Shown piece after piece: positions 52,680 to 61,736 of a DNA stretch of 64,000 bases. This stretch comes from Geobacillus stearothermophilus ATCC 12980 (GTDB taxonomy: Bacteria > Bacillota > Bacilli > Bacillales > Anoxybacillaceae), in contig NZ_CP128494.1 of the NCBI RefSeq assembly GCF_030369615.1, positions 2,251,501-2,315,500 of the forward strand, in the 5' to 3' direction. The translations under genes were made by a program, and so were the position numbers. The notes beneath the pieces are model-generated. The model was not told the origin of the DNA. It saw only the letters and a program-made list of their open reading frames with translations, and did no database searches. Within the stretch, counting starts at the first letter, position 1, and each line of letters opens with the position of its first letter.

Positions 52680-53467
52680 GGCTTGGACTTCCCTTCCTGC
52701 CATTGAATGAGCTCAACAATTCCCCAAAAGCCAATGCCTGTATCTCGCATTTTTCCGTTGACAAGTTTGTAAAATTCAATGCGAATGCGGTTCGAGCCAT
52801 AGGGCAAGCCCATGAATAGTTGCCGTTTAATCTTCAGCGTTCCCCCGCCGACATTCAGCGTACGGCTCGCCCGATTGGCCGGAACGCCGTTGATGGACGC
52901 CTCGTTCTTTGATCCCCACAGCCGAATCTCGCTTCCAGCCGCACCGCCTTCAAAGAAAAACTCGCGGCTGTATCTCTTGTTTAAGGGATGTTCCGGCTCG
53001 TCGGGATATATCGTCCACATAGTCTCCATAGTTGGTGGAAATCCGCAACAAATCGAAGTCGTTTTTCGCGTATAGCGTGATGTCCACGACAGTAGTCGTC
53101 AGTTGACGTGAGAAGTCTGTTTCGTACACGTTTGGCACGATAATCGCTTCATGTCCTCGCCCGACGATGTTATAGAACCGGTTTTTCACATTTTCAAACA
53201 CTCTTGGCTGATCTCCTAAATAGACGTCTCTGCCAACGGCTGTCGATGTTTCGTCCAATGTTCCGTATGCCGGTTGAAACCATTCGGCCGTGTTCGGGAT
53301 GGCAGCAGTCACCTGCTCGCCTTCTTGCAATTGCAAGTCAGTGATGCGAATTGCCCCACCCCACGCCGCAGGTTTTCGGCGACTAGCTCGAACTCGATAT
53401 AGTCCACTTTTTTGCGCTGAAACTTTGTCAGCGTGGCAAGGAATCGTGTCCAATCCCCTTTATTCAT
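52676..53467 (-). pseudogene. Tail-associated prophage protein interrupted by two frameshifts
   Basis: Three pieces in different registers form one sensible protein of about 260 residues: MNKGDWTRFLATLTKFQRKK to VAENL (start ATG 53467), then AWGGAIRITDLQLQEGEQVT to NYGDYVDDI, then YPDEPEHPLNKRYSREFFFE to WQEGKSKP. The first break (near 53365) needs one inserted base, the second (near 53003) fits loss of two bases in an AT repeat. It lies between two tail genes with short overlaps. Either a decayed gene or sequence errors. Confidence 0.7.
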
Positions 53468-53471
53468 ACCA

Positions 53472-53666
53472 TCACCCGTCTAGCGACCAACGTGTTTCTG
53501 ACGGATGCCCTTTCCACAAAGTCGCAATCGAACCGCTTTGTAGCATGATGTCGGTGACGTTGATTTGCCCCGATTGGCAATTCTCCATAACAAACCCAAT
53601 TTCAATCGCAGAGACGCCTCTATCGGGGTTTTTCACTTCGATAACTTGATTGACAAGCTGAAACAT
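53472..53666 (-). CDS. Small prophage tail protein (64 aa)
   Basis: MFQLVNQVIEVKNPDRGVSA at the start, then INVTDIMLQSGSIATLWKGH. GGTGAGGAGAC precedes ATG 53666; it overlaps the end of the 497-aa tail gene. No family is recognised; its position between tail-tip genes suggests a structural or assembly role. Confidence 0.6.
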   Translation of the reverse strand: MFQLVNQVIEVKNPDRGVSAIEIGFVMENCQSGQINVTDIMLQSGSIATLWKGHPSETRWSLDG

Positions 53667-55159
53667 CATGTCTCCTCACCTCCGGCCAGTGACAGCCAAA
53701 TTGGCTCGTCTTCTGTTCCGTCCGCGTACTTGATGCGAATGTAAACACCGACGCGCCCCCTCCCGACTTGCAAGTTTTCCGCCGCCACTCGCATGCTGAT
53801 GGAATACGAATCGCGATGGGAAGGGTAGACGATTTGCTTGAGCGTCTTGGTTTTTCCCTCTTCGGCTGTCGCCTTGAACGAAGCGTTGCCGCTGTACCCG
53901 TTGACCGGATCGATTTCCCATCCATTGTTCGTCCAATAGTTGAATCCGTCATCAGCACGGGAATTCATGAGGTAGTTAAAGACGCTCAAGTTCAGCAAAT
54001 CTTGTCGGTCTACCGTGTCCTCGGATTCAAGAGCAGGCGCCGACTCTTGAACGCCCGTCAGCAAGTCAGACAGCGTCGGTTGTGGACGTTCAAGCTCCAC
54101 TTCCGATTCCCACGGCTTTTTGATGTTGTACTTCCAACGAACAATGCGCTTCTTCTCGTTGATGCCCAATTCTTTGTCGTACACAAATACGTTGTCGCCA
54201 AGGGCGAACTGTTCATGGCTCAAGCCCGACATTCTCGAAAGGTCAGCGACTTTCATCACGTATGAAGCGGTCGGGCGCGAGAGGATGCTCAAAGCATATA
54301 CGCCGCGCTCGTAAAGATGAAACGGGTTGGTGAAACGCTCGTCTTTCACGATCAGCACTTTCTTTTTGGTCGTATATTGATAGTTTTCAATATAGGGCAA
54401 TCTTTCTGGATGGGCGTCTTCAATCGTCATGTTGTTTTTTCCGTACAAGTACAGCTTCGTTACGAGGTCTTTCGTGCTGTAATTCACTTCGATTTCTTTC
54501 ATGTTTTTGCGATAGACGATAGACGCCCCCGAATCCCTTCCTTCCGGCCGCAAGAAGTCGACCGTGTTATTGCTTGTATTGAACCACAACTCGCCCGTAA
54601 AGACGTTGGGAAGCTCTCTCAAGGCTTTCAGGCGATTCGTCAATCCTTCTTCCAACTGAAGGTTTCGGCGTTCTGTCACTTCCACACGCCCGACTGACCA
54701 TCCCGTTCCATCCAAAATATCCGCCATGATTTGTTCCGGTGTGGCGTCTTGCCAACTCCACACTTTCATCGGCTCGGTATATTGCAGGTCGTACCATGTC
54801 GCTTCGCAATACACAACAAGTTCAAGTCGCCCTCCCGCTCTCACTTTCGAGACATCGCGAATGAAATAACGCTGATTAACGACTTCAACGATGTTTTCAT
54901 TTTGAATGTATTCTCGTTTTGGATCGTTGTATGGAAGGGAAAACGTCAGCGTATCCACACTGCCAATCTCTTGTTCCAAAATCGGGTCATCCGCGTTTTC
55001 CAATACGCCAAGCCGATTCCCGTCTTGGTCATACACGACCAATAAGGCGTTGGACAGTCGATTGTACAAGGGTTGCTGTCGTTGCGGCGGTTGGCTGTTG
55101 TATCGAATTTTCCCGAGTATGTTATACCGTCCGACTCTCAACTGATTGTATTTCAGCAT
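53666..55159 (-). CDS. Prophage tail-tip protein, endopeptidase-tail family (497 aa)
   Basis: Starts MLKYNQLRVGRYNILGKIRY (ATG 55159 after GAGGTGACGGCT). The stretch VVYDQDGNRLGVLENADDPI, then YFIRDVSKVRAGGRLELVVY and WQDATPEQIMADILDGTGWS, is characteristic of the phage minor structural/endopeptidase tail proteins that form the tail-tip hub (PF06605-like). The C-terminal 110 residues look like a carbohydrate-binding module (NYWTNNGWEIDPVNGYSGNA). It follows Dit and the 354-aa protein in the usual tail-tip order. Confidence 0.72.
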   Translation of the reverse strand: MLKYNQLRVGRYNILGKIRYNSQPPQRQQPLYNRLSNALLVVYDQDGNRLGVLENADDPILEQEIGSVDTLTFSLPYNDPKREYIQNENIVEVVNQRYFIRDVSKVRAGGRLELVVYCEATWYDLQYTEPMKVWSWQDATPEQIMADILDGTGWSVGRVEVTERRNLQLEEGLTNRLKALRELPNVFTGELWFNTSNNTVDFLRPEGRDSGASIVYRKNMKEIEVNYSTKDLVTKLYLYGKNNMTIEDAHPERLPYIENYQYTTKKKVLIVKDERFTNPFHLYERGVYALSILSRPTASYVMKVADLSRMSGLSHEQFALGDNVFVYDKELGINEKKRIVRWKYNIKKPWESEVELERPQPTLSDLLTGVQESAPALESEDTVDRQDLLNLSVFNYLMNSRADDGFNYWTNNGWEIDPVNGYSGNASFKATAEEGKTKTLKQIVYPSHRDSYSISMRVAAENLQVGRGRVGVYIRIKYADGTEDEPIWLSLAGGEET

Positions 55160-55169
55160 AGCCGTCACC

Positions 55170-56234
55170 TCACGCCACGACTAGCCAAGGCGAGCAATAG
55201 GAACTTCGTTGAAACAACGCTCCACTTGCCGGAAACGTCGCTGGCATATCGCCAAAAGGAATGTTCGTCGCCCGATAGCCTCCATAGAACGTATGAGGAT
55301 TGGGGCGTGGCGATAAATCTTGCAAGAATGTTTGGGCATCGAATTTCACGATCGGAATGGCGCTGACTTGGTTCAGTCCATCGTAATACGCTGTCGCCCC
55401 ATCATGTCTTGCAATCCAATAAAAGCCTGCTTCTAATTCCAAATCAATGTCGACCATCCCCCAGCCCCCAGCCGCCGGAATGGTAATGACAGGGCTTTGG
55501 AACAGCAATTCGCTCGGTCGCAAGCCGTTGTCGCGATAAATACCAATCCGCAACGATACGTTCGTACTGGCTGAATTCAGTTTCATCGCCGCCTTATTGA
55601 ATCGGGTTTTGGTTGGCAACGGAAACGGGAAAGCGTCAATCGTGTTGCCGTAGACTAGTATCCGAAACGCGGGCACGTGGCTGTTCGTGTTAGCCGTTCC
55701 ATCAGCATTAATTGGATTGTAGTCACGCCGAAAATGGCTGACATACGTGCCCGACAAAGGATAAAACGGTTCTACTCCCGCTGGATTGTTGGCTAGTAGC
55801 AGCGAATGTTGATCCACAGCCTGTTGCAACGAAGGAATGCCCAAAACGCTTTCCTCGATGCTTTGTCTCCACGCTGAAACGTTCGTGATGTACGTAAAAT
55901 CAGCCGCAATCGTATCGTTTAGGTTCTGTTGCTCATGAAAAACGACAACGCCGTGCGCCGGACTAATCTCGTATTCACTTGGGTCAACTTGGACGCCGTT
56001 TCGATAAATAACAGGCGCCGGATTGTCCAGCCAATTGCGAATCGTTCCCTCATAAATGCGATAACGGATAGTCGGATCATCTTGATCCGCCACCGGCGTC
56101 AATACATGCCCCGTCTCTTGCGCCGTCTGCATTTCCAAAACCGCCTGCATTTTGTTGATGTCGTGTTGCAAGCCCGAAATGTGCGCGGATAGAATATCTT
56201 GGCTCGTCAAATCACGATATGGGGTTTGCGCCAT
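55170..56234 (-). CDS. Prophage tail or baseplate structural protein (354 aa)
   Basis: MAQTPYRDLTSQDILSAHIS at the start with an N-terminal helical region (to about residue 40), then beta-rich domains (YEGTIRNWLDNPAPVIYRNG, SLRIGIYRDNGLRPSELL, AGFYWIARHDGATAYYDGLN). The pattern suggests a trimeric fibre or spike part with a receptor-binding jelly-roll end. No named family is recognised. It sits between Dit and the tail-tip hub gene with short spacers. Confidence 0.62.
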   Translation of the reverse strand: MAQTPYRDLTSQDILSAHISGLQHDINKMQAVLEMQTAQETGHVLTPVADQDDPTIRYRIYEGTIRNWLDNPAPVIYRNGVQVDPSEYEISPAHGVVVFHEQQNLNDTIAADFTYITNVSAWRQSIEESVLGIPSLQQAVDQHSLLLANNPAGVEPFYPLSGTYVSHFRRDYNPINADGTANTNSHVPAFRILVYGNTIDAFPFPLPTKTRFNKAAMKLNSASTNVSLRIGIYRDNGLRPSELLFQSPVITIPAAGGWGMVDIDLELEAGFYWIARHDGATAYYDGLNQVSAIPIVKFDAQTFLQDLSPRPNPHTFYGGYRATNIPFGDMPATFPASGALFQRSSYCSPWLVVA

Positions 56235-56249
56235 GGTTTCACCTCTTTT

Positions 56250-56999
56250 CTAAATCCATCGGCTTCGAGCATAGACGGTCGCTTTCTGAATGGTCGCGTT
56301 TCCTTCTGTGAAAAACTCAACCTCGTTTTCCTCTATGTCTAAAAACGGAAAATCCATCGAGTCTAAATGCTGATTCGCTGATCGCTTGTTCCCGTATCCA
56401 TCGACAATGTAGGACGTGACAAGCTGGCTATCCAAGACAAGAGTCTCCCCTTGTTGCAACGTTCCCGAAAAACGTACGGACGTGAACGGCGTTCGCACGC
56501 CAATTGAGCCGCCGCTGTTTGTTCCTTGTATTTCAATCAGCGGTTCTGAATACTCGTTTCCTTTTTGGCGATTCACGACGTACACGCCCGTTCCGCTGAA
56601 CTCGAACACTTCGTCCTCAATCGCGTAGTAGAACGGATCGGGACAAAAGAAGTTCAACGTTCCTTGTCCGGCGCGGATCAAATCGTCAATTTCTGTTTGA
56701 TCCTGAATGATGGCGTTAATGTACTTGTCCGGCTCGTCTTCAAAGATGAGCGGCTTTGGCTCGCTCTTGTTCAGCTTTCCGGCCAAGAAACGTTTCAATT
56801 CAAAATATGACATGTCGAGGTGTTCAAAGATGACCACCTCGACAGGAACGACAATCGACTGATGCCGCTTCTCCAAGAAATACGCGCCATGCCTTCCGGC
56901 GATAGACATGGATGCGATTTCTTGCGGCGGCATTAAGGGGCGACCAATGTCTCGAACGAGTAGATACGGCGAAAGGTCAAACCCGTCATACGTAATCAT
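56250..56999 (-). CDS. Distal tail protein (Dit, Sipho_tail family)
   Basis: A 249-residue Dit protein: MITYDGFDLSPYLLVRDIGR at the start, RHGAYFLEKRHQSIVVPVEV and LKRFLAGKLNKSEPKPLIFE are typical of the Sipho_tail family, which forms the hexameric ring joining the tail tube to the tip. ATG 56999 overlaps the stop of the tape-measure gene by 4 bp, so translation is coupled. Normal size. Confidence 0.85.
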   Translation of the reverse strand: MITYDGFDLSPYLLVRDIGRPLMPPQEIASMSIAGRHGAYFLEKRHQSIVVPVEVVIFEHLDMSYFELKRFLAGKLNKSEPKPLIFEDEPDKYINAIIQDQTEIDDLIRAGQGTLNFFCPDPFYYAIEDEVFEFSGTGVYVVNRQKGNEYSEPLIEIQGTNSGGSIGVRTPFTSVRFSGTLQQGETLVLDSQLVTSYIVDGYGNKRSANQHLDSMDFPFLDIEENEVEFFTEGNATIQKATVYARSRWI

Positions 57000-59632
57000 A
57001 AGATGCCACCCCCTACGCCATTTGCCCTCATTTTCCCGATGCGCCGCTGACCGAGTTCACGGTCGATATAAGGCGTGACCACTCGCATGATTTCCCTGCC
57101 GTCCATGATGACAGGGACGACAATTTCTATTCTCTCTGTGCTTTGTTTTCCGCTGTTTTGCAGTTCTTCACGGATGATGCTTCGCAACATTCGTTGCGGC
57201 GCCACGATCTCGGGGTTTCCTGCTCCCGCGTCACCGACAATGGCTAGCGTCGGCTCGTCAACTACACCGCCTGTTGCCAGACGTGGAATGTTCGGAATGT
57301 TAAACCCAATCGAACCGCCGCCGCGTCCGCCAATCACCGGAACCCAGTCGGGAATCTTCGGAATCGGAATACGGACGCTGTTGATTGAGTTAATCATGCG
57401 GTTAATAAAGTCAATGACTTTGTTTACTGCGCCACGTACTGAGCTAACCACGCTGTCCCATGCTCTCGATGTCGCGCTTTTCACTCCGTTCCATACGCTC
57501 GAAATGATGTTGCGGATGCTATTGAATGCGCTCGAAATTCCCGAACGAATGCCGTTAATAACAGAACTGATTGCGCTTTTGATGCCATTCCATACACTCG
57601 ATGTGACAGAACGGATAGCATTCCATACGGTTGAAATCACGTTCCGAATCGCGTTGAAAACAGAAGAAACCGCAGACTTAATCGCGTTCCATGCAGTAGT
57701 CAAAGCCGAACGAATGGCATTCCAGACCGTTGTCGTCACGGTGCGAATGACGTTCCACACGGTCGAAATCACCGTCTGAATCGCGCTGAACACTATCGAT
57801 ACGGCGCTTTTAATGCCGTTCCACGTTGCCGTCAACGCCGACTTGATCGCGTTCCATACGGTCGAGGTCACGTTTTTGATCGTGTTCCAAATGTTCGAGA
57901 TCGCTGTTTTAATTGCGTCAAAAACGGTAGAAGCGGTCGTTTTGATGGTGTTCCACGCCGTTGACAAGGCTGATTTGATGGCGTTCCAAACCGTGATGGA
58001 CACGCTCTTGATGCCTTCCCATACACTCACAAAGAACGCTCCAAGCGCGCTGAACACGGTTTGCGCCACGCTTTTGATCGCGTTCCATGAATTCGACAGA
58101 AACTTGCTGACAGAATCCCAGTTCTTCCATAGCAAAATGATGATCGCGATGAGTGCTCCTATCACGCCTATTACAATCAACACCGGCGTGGCAATCGCCC
58201 CAAAACTGACGCCAAGCACGCCCATCGCCGTAGCGATGGTAGACACAATCGGGGCGAGCGTCAAAAACAATCCGGTGATAATGCCAATCACGGTGACAAT
58301 CGCCGCGATGGTTGCCGCCAATTTCGGGTTTTCAGAAATCCACTCCGCTACTTTGCTTACCACATCTGCAATCCCTCGATACGCCGGAGCTAGAGCCGTG
58401 TTTAAATCGTTGAACGCATTTTGCATTTGCACCATCGGGTCGGCATTCATTTGTTGCACTGTTTGATTGAACAAGTCTTGATTCTTGCTCGCATCACCCA
58501 AGTGCTTGTTCATGTTCAGGAGTGTTTCCGCGATGTTATCCCCTTGGTCTTCCCACATTGTCCCGAAAATAGCAACCCCTAGTGCGTTTCGCTTCGTTTC
58601 GTCATCTACATTCATTAGAGCTTTGGCAACCTGTTGCATAGCCGTCCGCCCTCGCTCACCGCCCGCGGCGACGGCCTGCCCCCATGCCTGCAACTGCTTT
58701 GCGGAGATGCCTGTTCCTTTCAAGAGTTCGACCGTCGTTTCATTCACGCCTTGTCCGAATTCTGCAAGACGGATGCGGCCTTCTTTCAGTCCGTCAAGCA
58801 GGTTGTCGATGTTCCATGTTCCCGTCTCGACCCCTGCGGCGAAAATTGCTTGAATCTCATTCGCCTCAAATCCGGCGCGGTTCAATTGTTGGCCGTACTC
58901 CGAAATGATGTCGAGCTGTTCAGGCGGAAATCCAATGCGCAACAGCGAATTGACAAGCCCAAGCGCTTGCTGATCCGACATTTCAAGCTCGCTGCCAATT
59001 TCGTTTACCTCTTGAATCAACTCTGTAAAGTCGATTCCCGAATAGGCGGCCGCGATCGCTCCAGCTCCTTCGACGATTTTCCGGTTTACCGCATCACTCG
59101 CATCGGCGTTCAGTGCGAATTGACGGCGCACGCCTTCTAGGGCACTTTCCGCGTCAATGCCATATGCTTTGACCGTATTTGTCGCTTCTTTAACCGTTTG
59201 AATGGACTCTGGAGGAACATCGAAGGATACGCGAATTTTCGTTTCCGTGTTTACGCTCTCTAACGCTTTCCCGACAACCGCTGAAATGCCTGCGCCTGTC
59301 GCCAAGCCGGACAGAACAGGCTCAAAATCAATGTCTTTCAGCGATTTTTGAGTATTCTCCGCTTCGTCTTGTAGTTTCTTGAGTTCGCCCCTTGCTTGAG
59401 ATGTATCCACTTTCGGGGAGGGCATGGAACGGATGGTTTGCGTCAGTTCACGGATCGCCCCTTCAAGCCGGACAATCGAAGACATGTCGGCTTGAATGTC
59501 CAAGTCCGGCATCGACTCGATGGCACTTTCGACCGATTGGAATGCTTTTTCCGCGTTGCGTGTGACACGATTCAAAATGCCGGACACTTCATCCACGCCG
59601 GAAATGGCAATTTGAACAACTTGTTCCGCCAT
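56996..59632 (-). CDS. Tail tape-measure protein (878 aa)
   Basis: Determines tail length. An N-terminal coiled-coil region (about 1-130), a PhageMin_Tail-type domain (about 180-400), a hydrophobic stretch (about 430-500, LAATIAAIVTVIGIITGLFL), then a long run of 11-residue tandem repeats with a WNAIKSA core (about 530-740), then a globular C-terminus with Gly-rich GGRGGGSIGFNIPNIPRLAT. ATG 59632 and the stop overlap neighbours closely. The repeats form a long helical rod inside the tail tube. Confidence 0.93.
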   Translation of the reverse strand: MAEQVVQIAISGVDEVSGILNRVTRNAEKAFQSVESAIESMPDLDIQADMSSIVRLEGAIRELTQTIRSMPSPKVDTSQARGELKKLQDEAENTQKSLKDIDFEPVLSGLATGAGISAVVGKALESVNTETKIRVSFDVPPESIQTVKEATNTVKAYGIDAESALEGVRRQFALNADASDAVNRKIVEGAGAIAAAYSGIDFTELIQEVNEIGSELEMSDQQALGLVNSLLRIGFPPEQLDIISEYGQQLNRAGFEANEIQAIFAAGVETGTWNIDNLLDGLKEGRIRLAEFGQGVNETTVELLKGTGISAKQLQAWGQAVAAGGERGRTAMQQVAKALMNVDDETKRNALGVAIFGTMWEDQGDNIAETLLNMNKHLGDASKNQDLFNQTVQQMNADPMVQMQNAFNDLNTALAPAYRGIADVVSKVAEWISENPKLAATIAAIVTVIGIITGLFLTLAPIVSTIATAMGVLGVSFGAIATPVLIVIGVIGALIAIIILLWKNWDSVSKFLSNSWNAIKSVAQTVFSALGAFFVSVWEGIKSVSITVWNAIKSALSTAWNTIKTTASTVFDAIKTAISNIWNTIKNVTSTVWNAIKSALTATWNGIKSAVSIVFSAIQTVISTVWNVIRTVTTTVWNAIRSALTTAWNAIKSAVSSVFNAIRNVISTVWNAIRSVTSSVWNGIKSAISSVINGIRSGISSAFNSIRNIISSVWNGVKSATSRAWDSVVSSVRGAVNKVIDFINRMINSINSVRIPIPKIPDWVPVIGGRGGGSIGFNIPNIPRLATGGVVDEPTLAIVGDAGAGNPEIVAPQRMLRSIIREELQNSGKQSTERIEIVVPVIMDGREIMRVVTPYIDRELGQRRIGKMRANGVGGGIL
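57430..58060 (-). repeat. Tandem 33-bp coding repeats of the tape-measure gene
   Basis: About eighteen imperfect copies of an 11-codon unit centred on Trp-Asn-x-Ile-Lys/Arg (SAVWNAIKSA-like). Recombination between copies could change tail length. Confidence 0.8.
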
Positions 59633-59635
59633 GCA

Positions 59636-59854
59636 TCATCTCCCCTTTCGTACCAAACGCGCTCGTGAAGGGAGTTTTCTTCGCAGTTTCTCCGCTTCTT
59701 TTTGGCGCTCTTTTTGAATTTTGTTATGGTGCGCAATCAACAACTCCATTTGCAAGGGCGTCATATAAGGGATGTCAAGCGGCGAAATGCCGCACTCTTT
59801 CACAAGAAAATAAAAATTCCTCCCCTCAAGATTGAGGAAAGGAATCTTCATCAT
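59636..59854 (-). CDS. Tail assembly chaperone, downstream frame (gpT-like)
   Basis: A 72-codon frame (MMKIPFLNLEGRNFYFLVKE to the end) directly before the tape-measure gene; the second half is a basic helix (NKIQKERQKEAEKLRRKLPS). It overlaps the end of the upstream chaperone frame by 29 bases in the +1 register, so it is probably made mainly as a C-terminal extension by frameshifting, as for gpG-gpGT of lambda and gp17-gp17.5 of SPP1; an independent start is possible but lacks a ribosome site. Confidence 0.72.
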   Translation of the reverse strand: MMKIPFLNLEGRNFYFLVKECGISPLDIPYMTPLQMELLIAHHNKIQKERQKEAEKLRRKLPSRARLVRKGR

Positions 59855-60254
59855 TCTCTACTGCTTCTTGGATTTGTTGTTTGTTTCCGATGCCTGTCAA
59901 TTCGTAAATCCTAGCGGCGATCTCCTCCACCAATTTCGGTGGAAATTCGTTTTCCACGACCTGCTCTGTAATCATCGGATCAACCGTCCCGTATGCAACG
60001 GCTTTGATTGCCGCCCGTTTCCGGCCACGCAGGTTGGCCTTAGTATCGAACTGGAGCGTCTGTGCTACCTTGCCCTTCAGTGTTGGCGTTCCTTTCACTG
60101 ACACGCCCTCCTGCATGAGTTCCTCGATTTCCAGCGCTTCTTTATTGTTGAGCGGCCGAATATCCACCTCAAATTCTTCTCCGTTCCACGTCACAGTTAA
60201 TGTTTCTTGGTAGGCTGTCCCGTTCAAAACGCCGGCAGTCAATTTTTTCGCCAT
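59826..60254 (-). CDS. Tail assembly chaperone (gpG-like)
   Basis: A 142-residue acidic protein located between the major tail protein and the tape measure, the fixed place of tail chaperones. MAKKLTAGVLNGTAYQETLT then EVDIRPLNNKEALEIEELMQ, and a C-terminus IYELTGIGNKQQIQEAVEN. ATG 60254 follows GAGGGATAAC. The last codons TCT TGA, with GAGGGGAGG next, form a plausible +1 frameshift site into the downstream frame. Confidence 0.78.
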   Translation of the reverse strand: MAKKLTAGVLNGTAYQETLTVTWNGEEFEVDIRPLNNKEALEIEELMQEGVSVKGTPTLKGKVAQTLQFDTKANLRGRKRAAIKAVAYGTVDPMITEQVVENEFPPKLVEEIAARIYELTGIGNKQQIQEAVENDEDSFPQS

Positions 60255-60560
60255 CGTTATCCCTCCATGTTTTCGATTTTCCGCCTAACGGCTTCATACA
60301 GACGTTTTTTGCAAGCCTAATAGTTTCATTCCCACTCGTTTATCGCTTCTGTACTAGGCTGTTAGAGGAATTCTCTCGCGTTTCGGTTTGTTCGAAAGCG
60401 AATTCTACTTCGCTTATCGACACGCATATCATCATCTATATTTGTAGTAGTCTTTGTAGTAATCTCTGTTAATGTTCTTTCGTTTTCGCGATTTTGATTT
60501 TGCGAATTCACAATTTTGATTTCAAAAAAACGAAAAGAGGGATAAGCGTTTTGCCTATCC
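60255..60560. other. Gap between major tail protein and chaperone genes
   Basis: No supported gene. The right end holds the major tail gene's terminator; the AT-rich middle is otherwise featureless, and could contain a promoter for the downstream tail genes. Confidence 0.45.
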
Positions 60561-60565
60561 CTACG
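60537..60565 (-). terminator. Terminator of the major tail protein gene
   Basis: Read on the minus strand AGGGATA pairs with TATCCCT (stem extended by imperfect pairs) and is followed by CTTTTCG and TTTTTTT. It overlaps the last codons of the gene, and could help give higher expression of upstream genes. Confidence 0.55.
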
Positions 60566-61511
60566 CGACTGTATACGACGCTTTGTCATTCGTCAGCGAG
60601 ACTTGGATCGGCCCCGCCGACGTTGCCGGATCAAACAACGCCCGTGCCGTCACCGTCTGCACAATGCCTTCCCGTCCCTCAACAGGTTGGCTCGATGCCG
60701 TATAAATCAGCCGCGGAAAAATGATGTCCAAATTGCTTCCTAGATGCAACGTGTAGCTGAATTCTTGCAACGTTTCAGTGCTTGGGCCGTCCGCGCCGCC
60801 CCAAAAGGCAATCAGCTCTTGATCACTGTCGAACCCAAGTGCAACCTCTAACGTGACGACCATCGAACCCATGAACGCTTTCTTCGGGAAACGCGACCCG
60901 AATCCTTGGGCGCTCTCAATATCCGCGCCGGTTTCTACAGTTAGCGTTAGACTGTTGACCGATGCGCTCATATCCGTACCGTTCTTTTCAAGCGCCGCCA
61001 TTGGCGCAGTGAAGACATTTCCTTCCGTGAATTGAATGTTGGTGGCCAACGGCGCACGTTTGTCCGACGCGCCTAATGTGTTGACCGTTAGCAACGCCCA
61101 TTCGTTTTCAATCTCCAATTCTAGCGACTCAATCACGTTACCAAGGAACACATGCTCCATGATGTCTTTGCCGACTTTCGCTGAAAACGAAGGCATCAGC
61201 GCACTGCGGGCAGGATAGAATGTGTGCGTATAGCCGGTCGTGGCGTCCCCTGTCACTTCATAACCTCCTAACGCCCACTTCCAAAACCAGCCGGTTGCCT
61301 TGTCGTCAAGTGGCAACGTAATCGCGCCGCCTGTCGAGTACACACCAAATTGCGCCACACGATCCAAGCCGGAAATGCCCTCGTAAATCAGCTTGTCATC
61401 TTCGGCCGGTTCGATGGAAACACTTTCGGGGTCGAGCGTTTCCGCATATTGCGCCGCTTCCACACCGAATTCCGTTTCCTCGCCGATCATCAAGTAGCGC
61501 GTAATCGCCAT
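60561..61511 (-). CDS. Major tail (tube) protein
   Basis: A 316-residue protein MAITRYLMIGEETEFGVEAA with repeated beta-strand patterns (STGGAITLPLDDKATGWFWK, LYGAS-like turns, SVNSLTLTVETGADIESAQG, FPKKAFMGSMVVTLEVALGF). Similar proteins polymerise as the tail tube. Its place right after the small connector genes and before the chaperones supports this. GAGGTGATGACAC precedes ATG 61511. Confidence 0.75.
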   Translation of the reverse strand: MAITRYLMIGEETEFGVEAAQYAETLDPESVSIEPAEDDKLIYEGISGLDRVAQFGVYSTGGAITLPLDDKATGWFWKWALGGYEVTGDATTGYTHTFYPARSALMPSFSAKVGKDIMEHVFLGNVIESLELEIENEWALLTVNTLGASDKRAPLATNIQFTEGNVFTAPMAALEKNGTDMSASVNSLTLTVETGADIESAQGFGSRFPKKAFMGSMVVTLEVALGFDSDQELIAFWGGADGPSTETLQEFSYTLHLGSNLDIIFPRLIYTASSQPVEGREGIVQTVTARALFDPATSAGPIQVSLTNDKASYTVA

Positions 61512-61522
61512 GTGTCATCACC

Positions 61523-61735
61523 TCACTCTTTGACGGTCTTGAGCGGAGCAGGCGTTAGGGTGGCGGCATAGTCCGTATCCGCCGTTCCGGCATCCGCGTC
61601 AAGTTTTTGCAACAAGGCGATTTGCTTGTTCCGCAGTTCATTCAAGTCGTCAATCAAATCATAAAAAATCGCCGGCAATTGAGCAATGCCAGCGCCGCCT
61701 TCGCCTTTTCCGATGTGTTTTGGCACTTTCGCCAT
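61523..61735 (-). CDS. Small prophage protein (70 aa)
   Basis: MAKVPKHIGKGEGGAGIAQL then LIDDLNELRNKQIALLQKLD: a Gly/Lys-rich N-terminus and one helix. It lies between the tail-completion and major-tail genes with 1-bp and 11-bp gaps. Unrecognised family; probably a head-tail or tail accessory protein. Confidence 0.6.
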   Translation of the reverse strand: MAKVPKHIGKGEGGAGIAQLPAIFYDLIDDLNELRNKQIALLQKLDADAGTADTDYAATLTPAPLKTVKE

Positions 61736-61736
61736 G

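Noticed and set aside
57075..58466. Two long hydrophobic plus-strand frames resembling membrane proteins
   Set aside because: They are the reverse complement of the repeated WNAIKSA segment of the tape-measure gene; hydrophobicity is a by-product of the codons.
60362..60589. A 75-codon basic frame between tail genes
   Set aside because: It is AT-rich, overlaps the terminator and the end of the major tail gene, and has no ribosome site or recognisable sequence.
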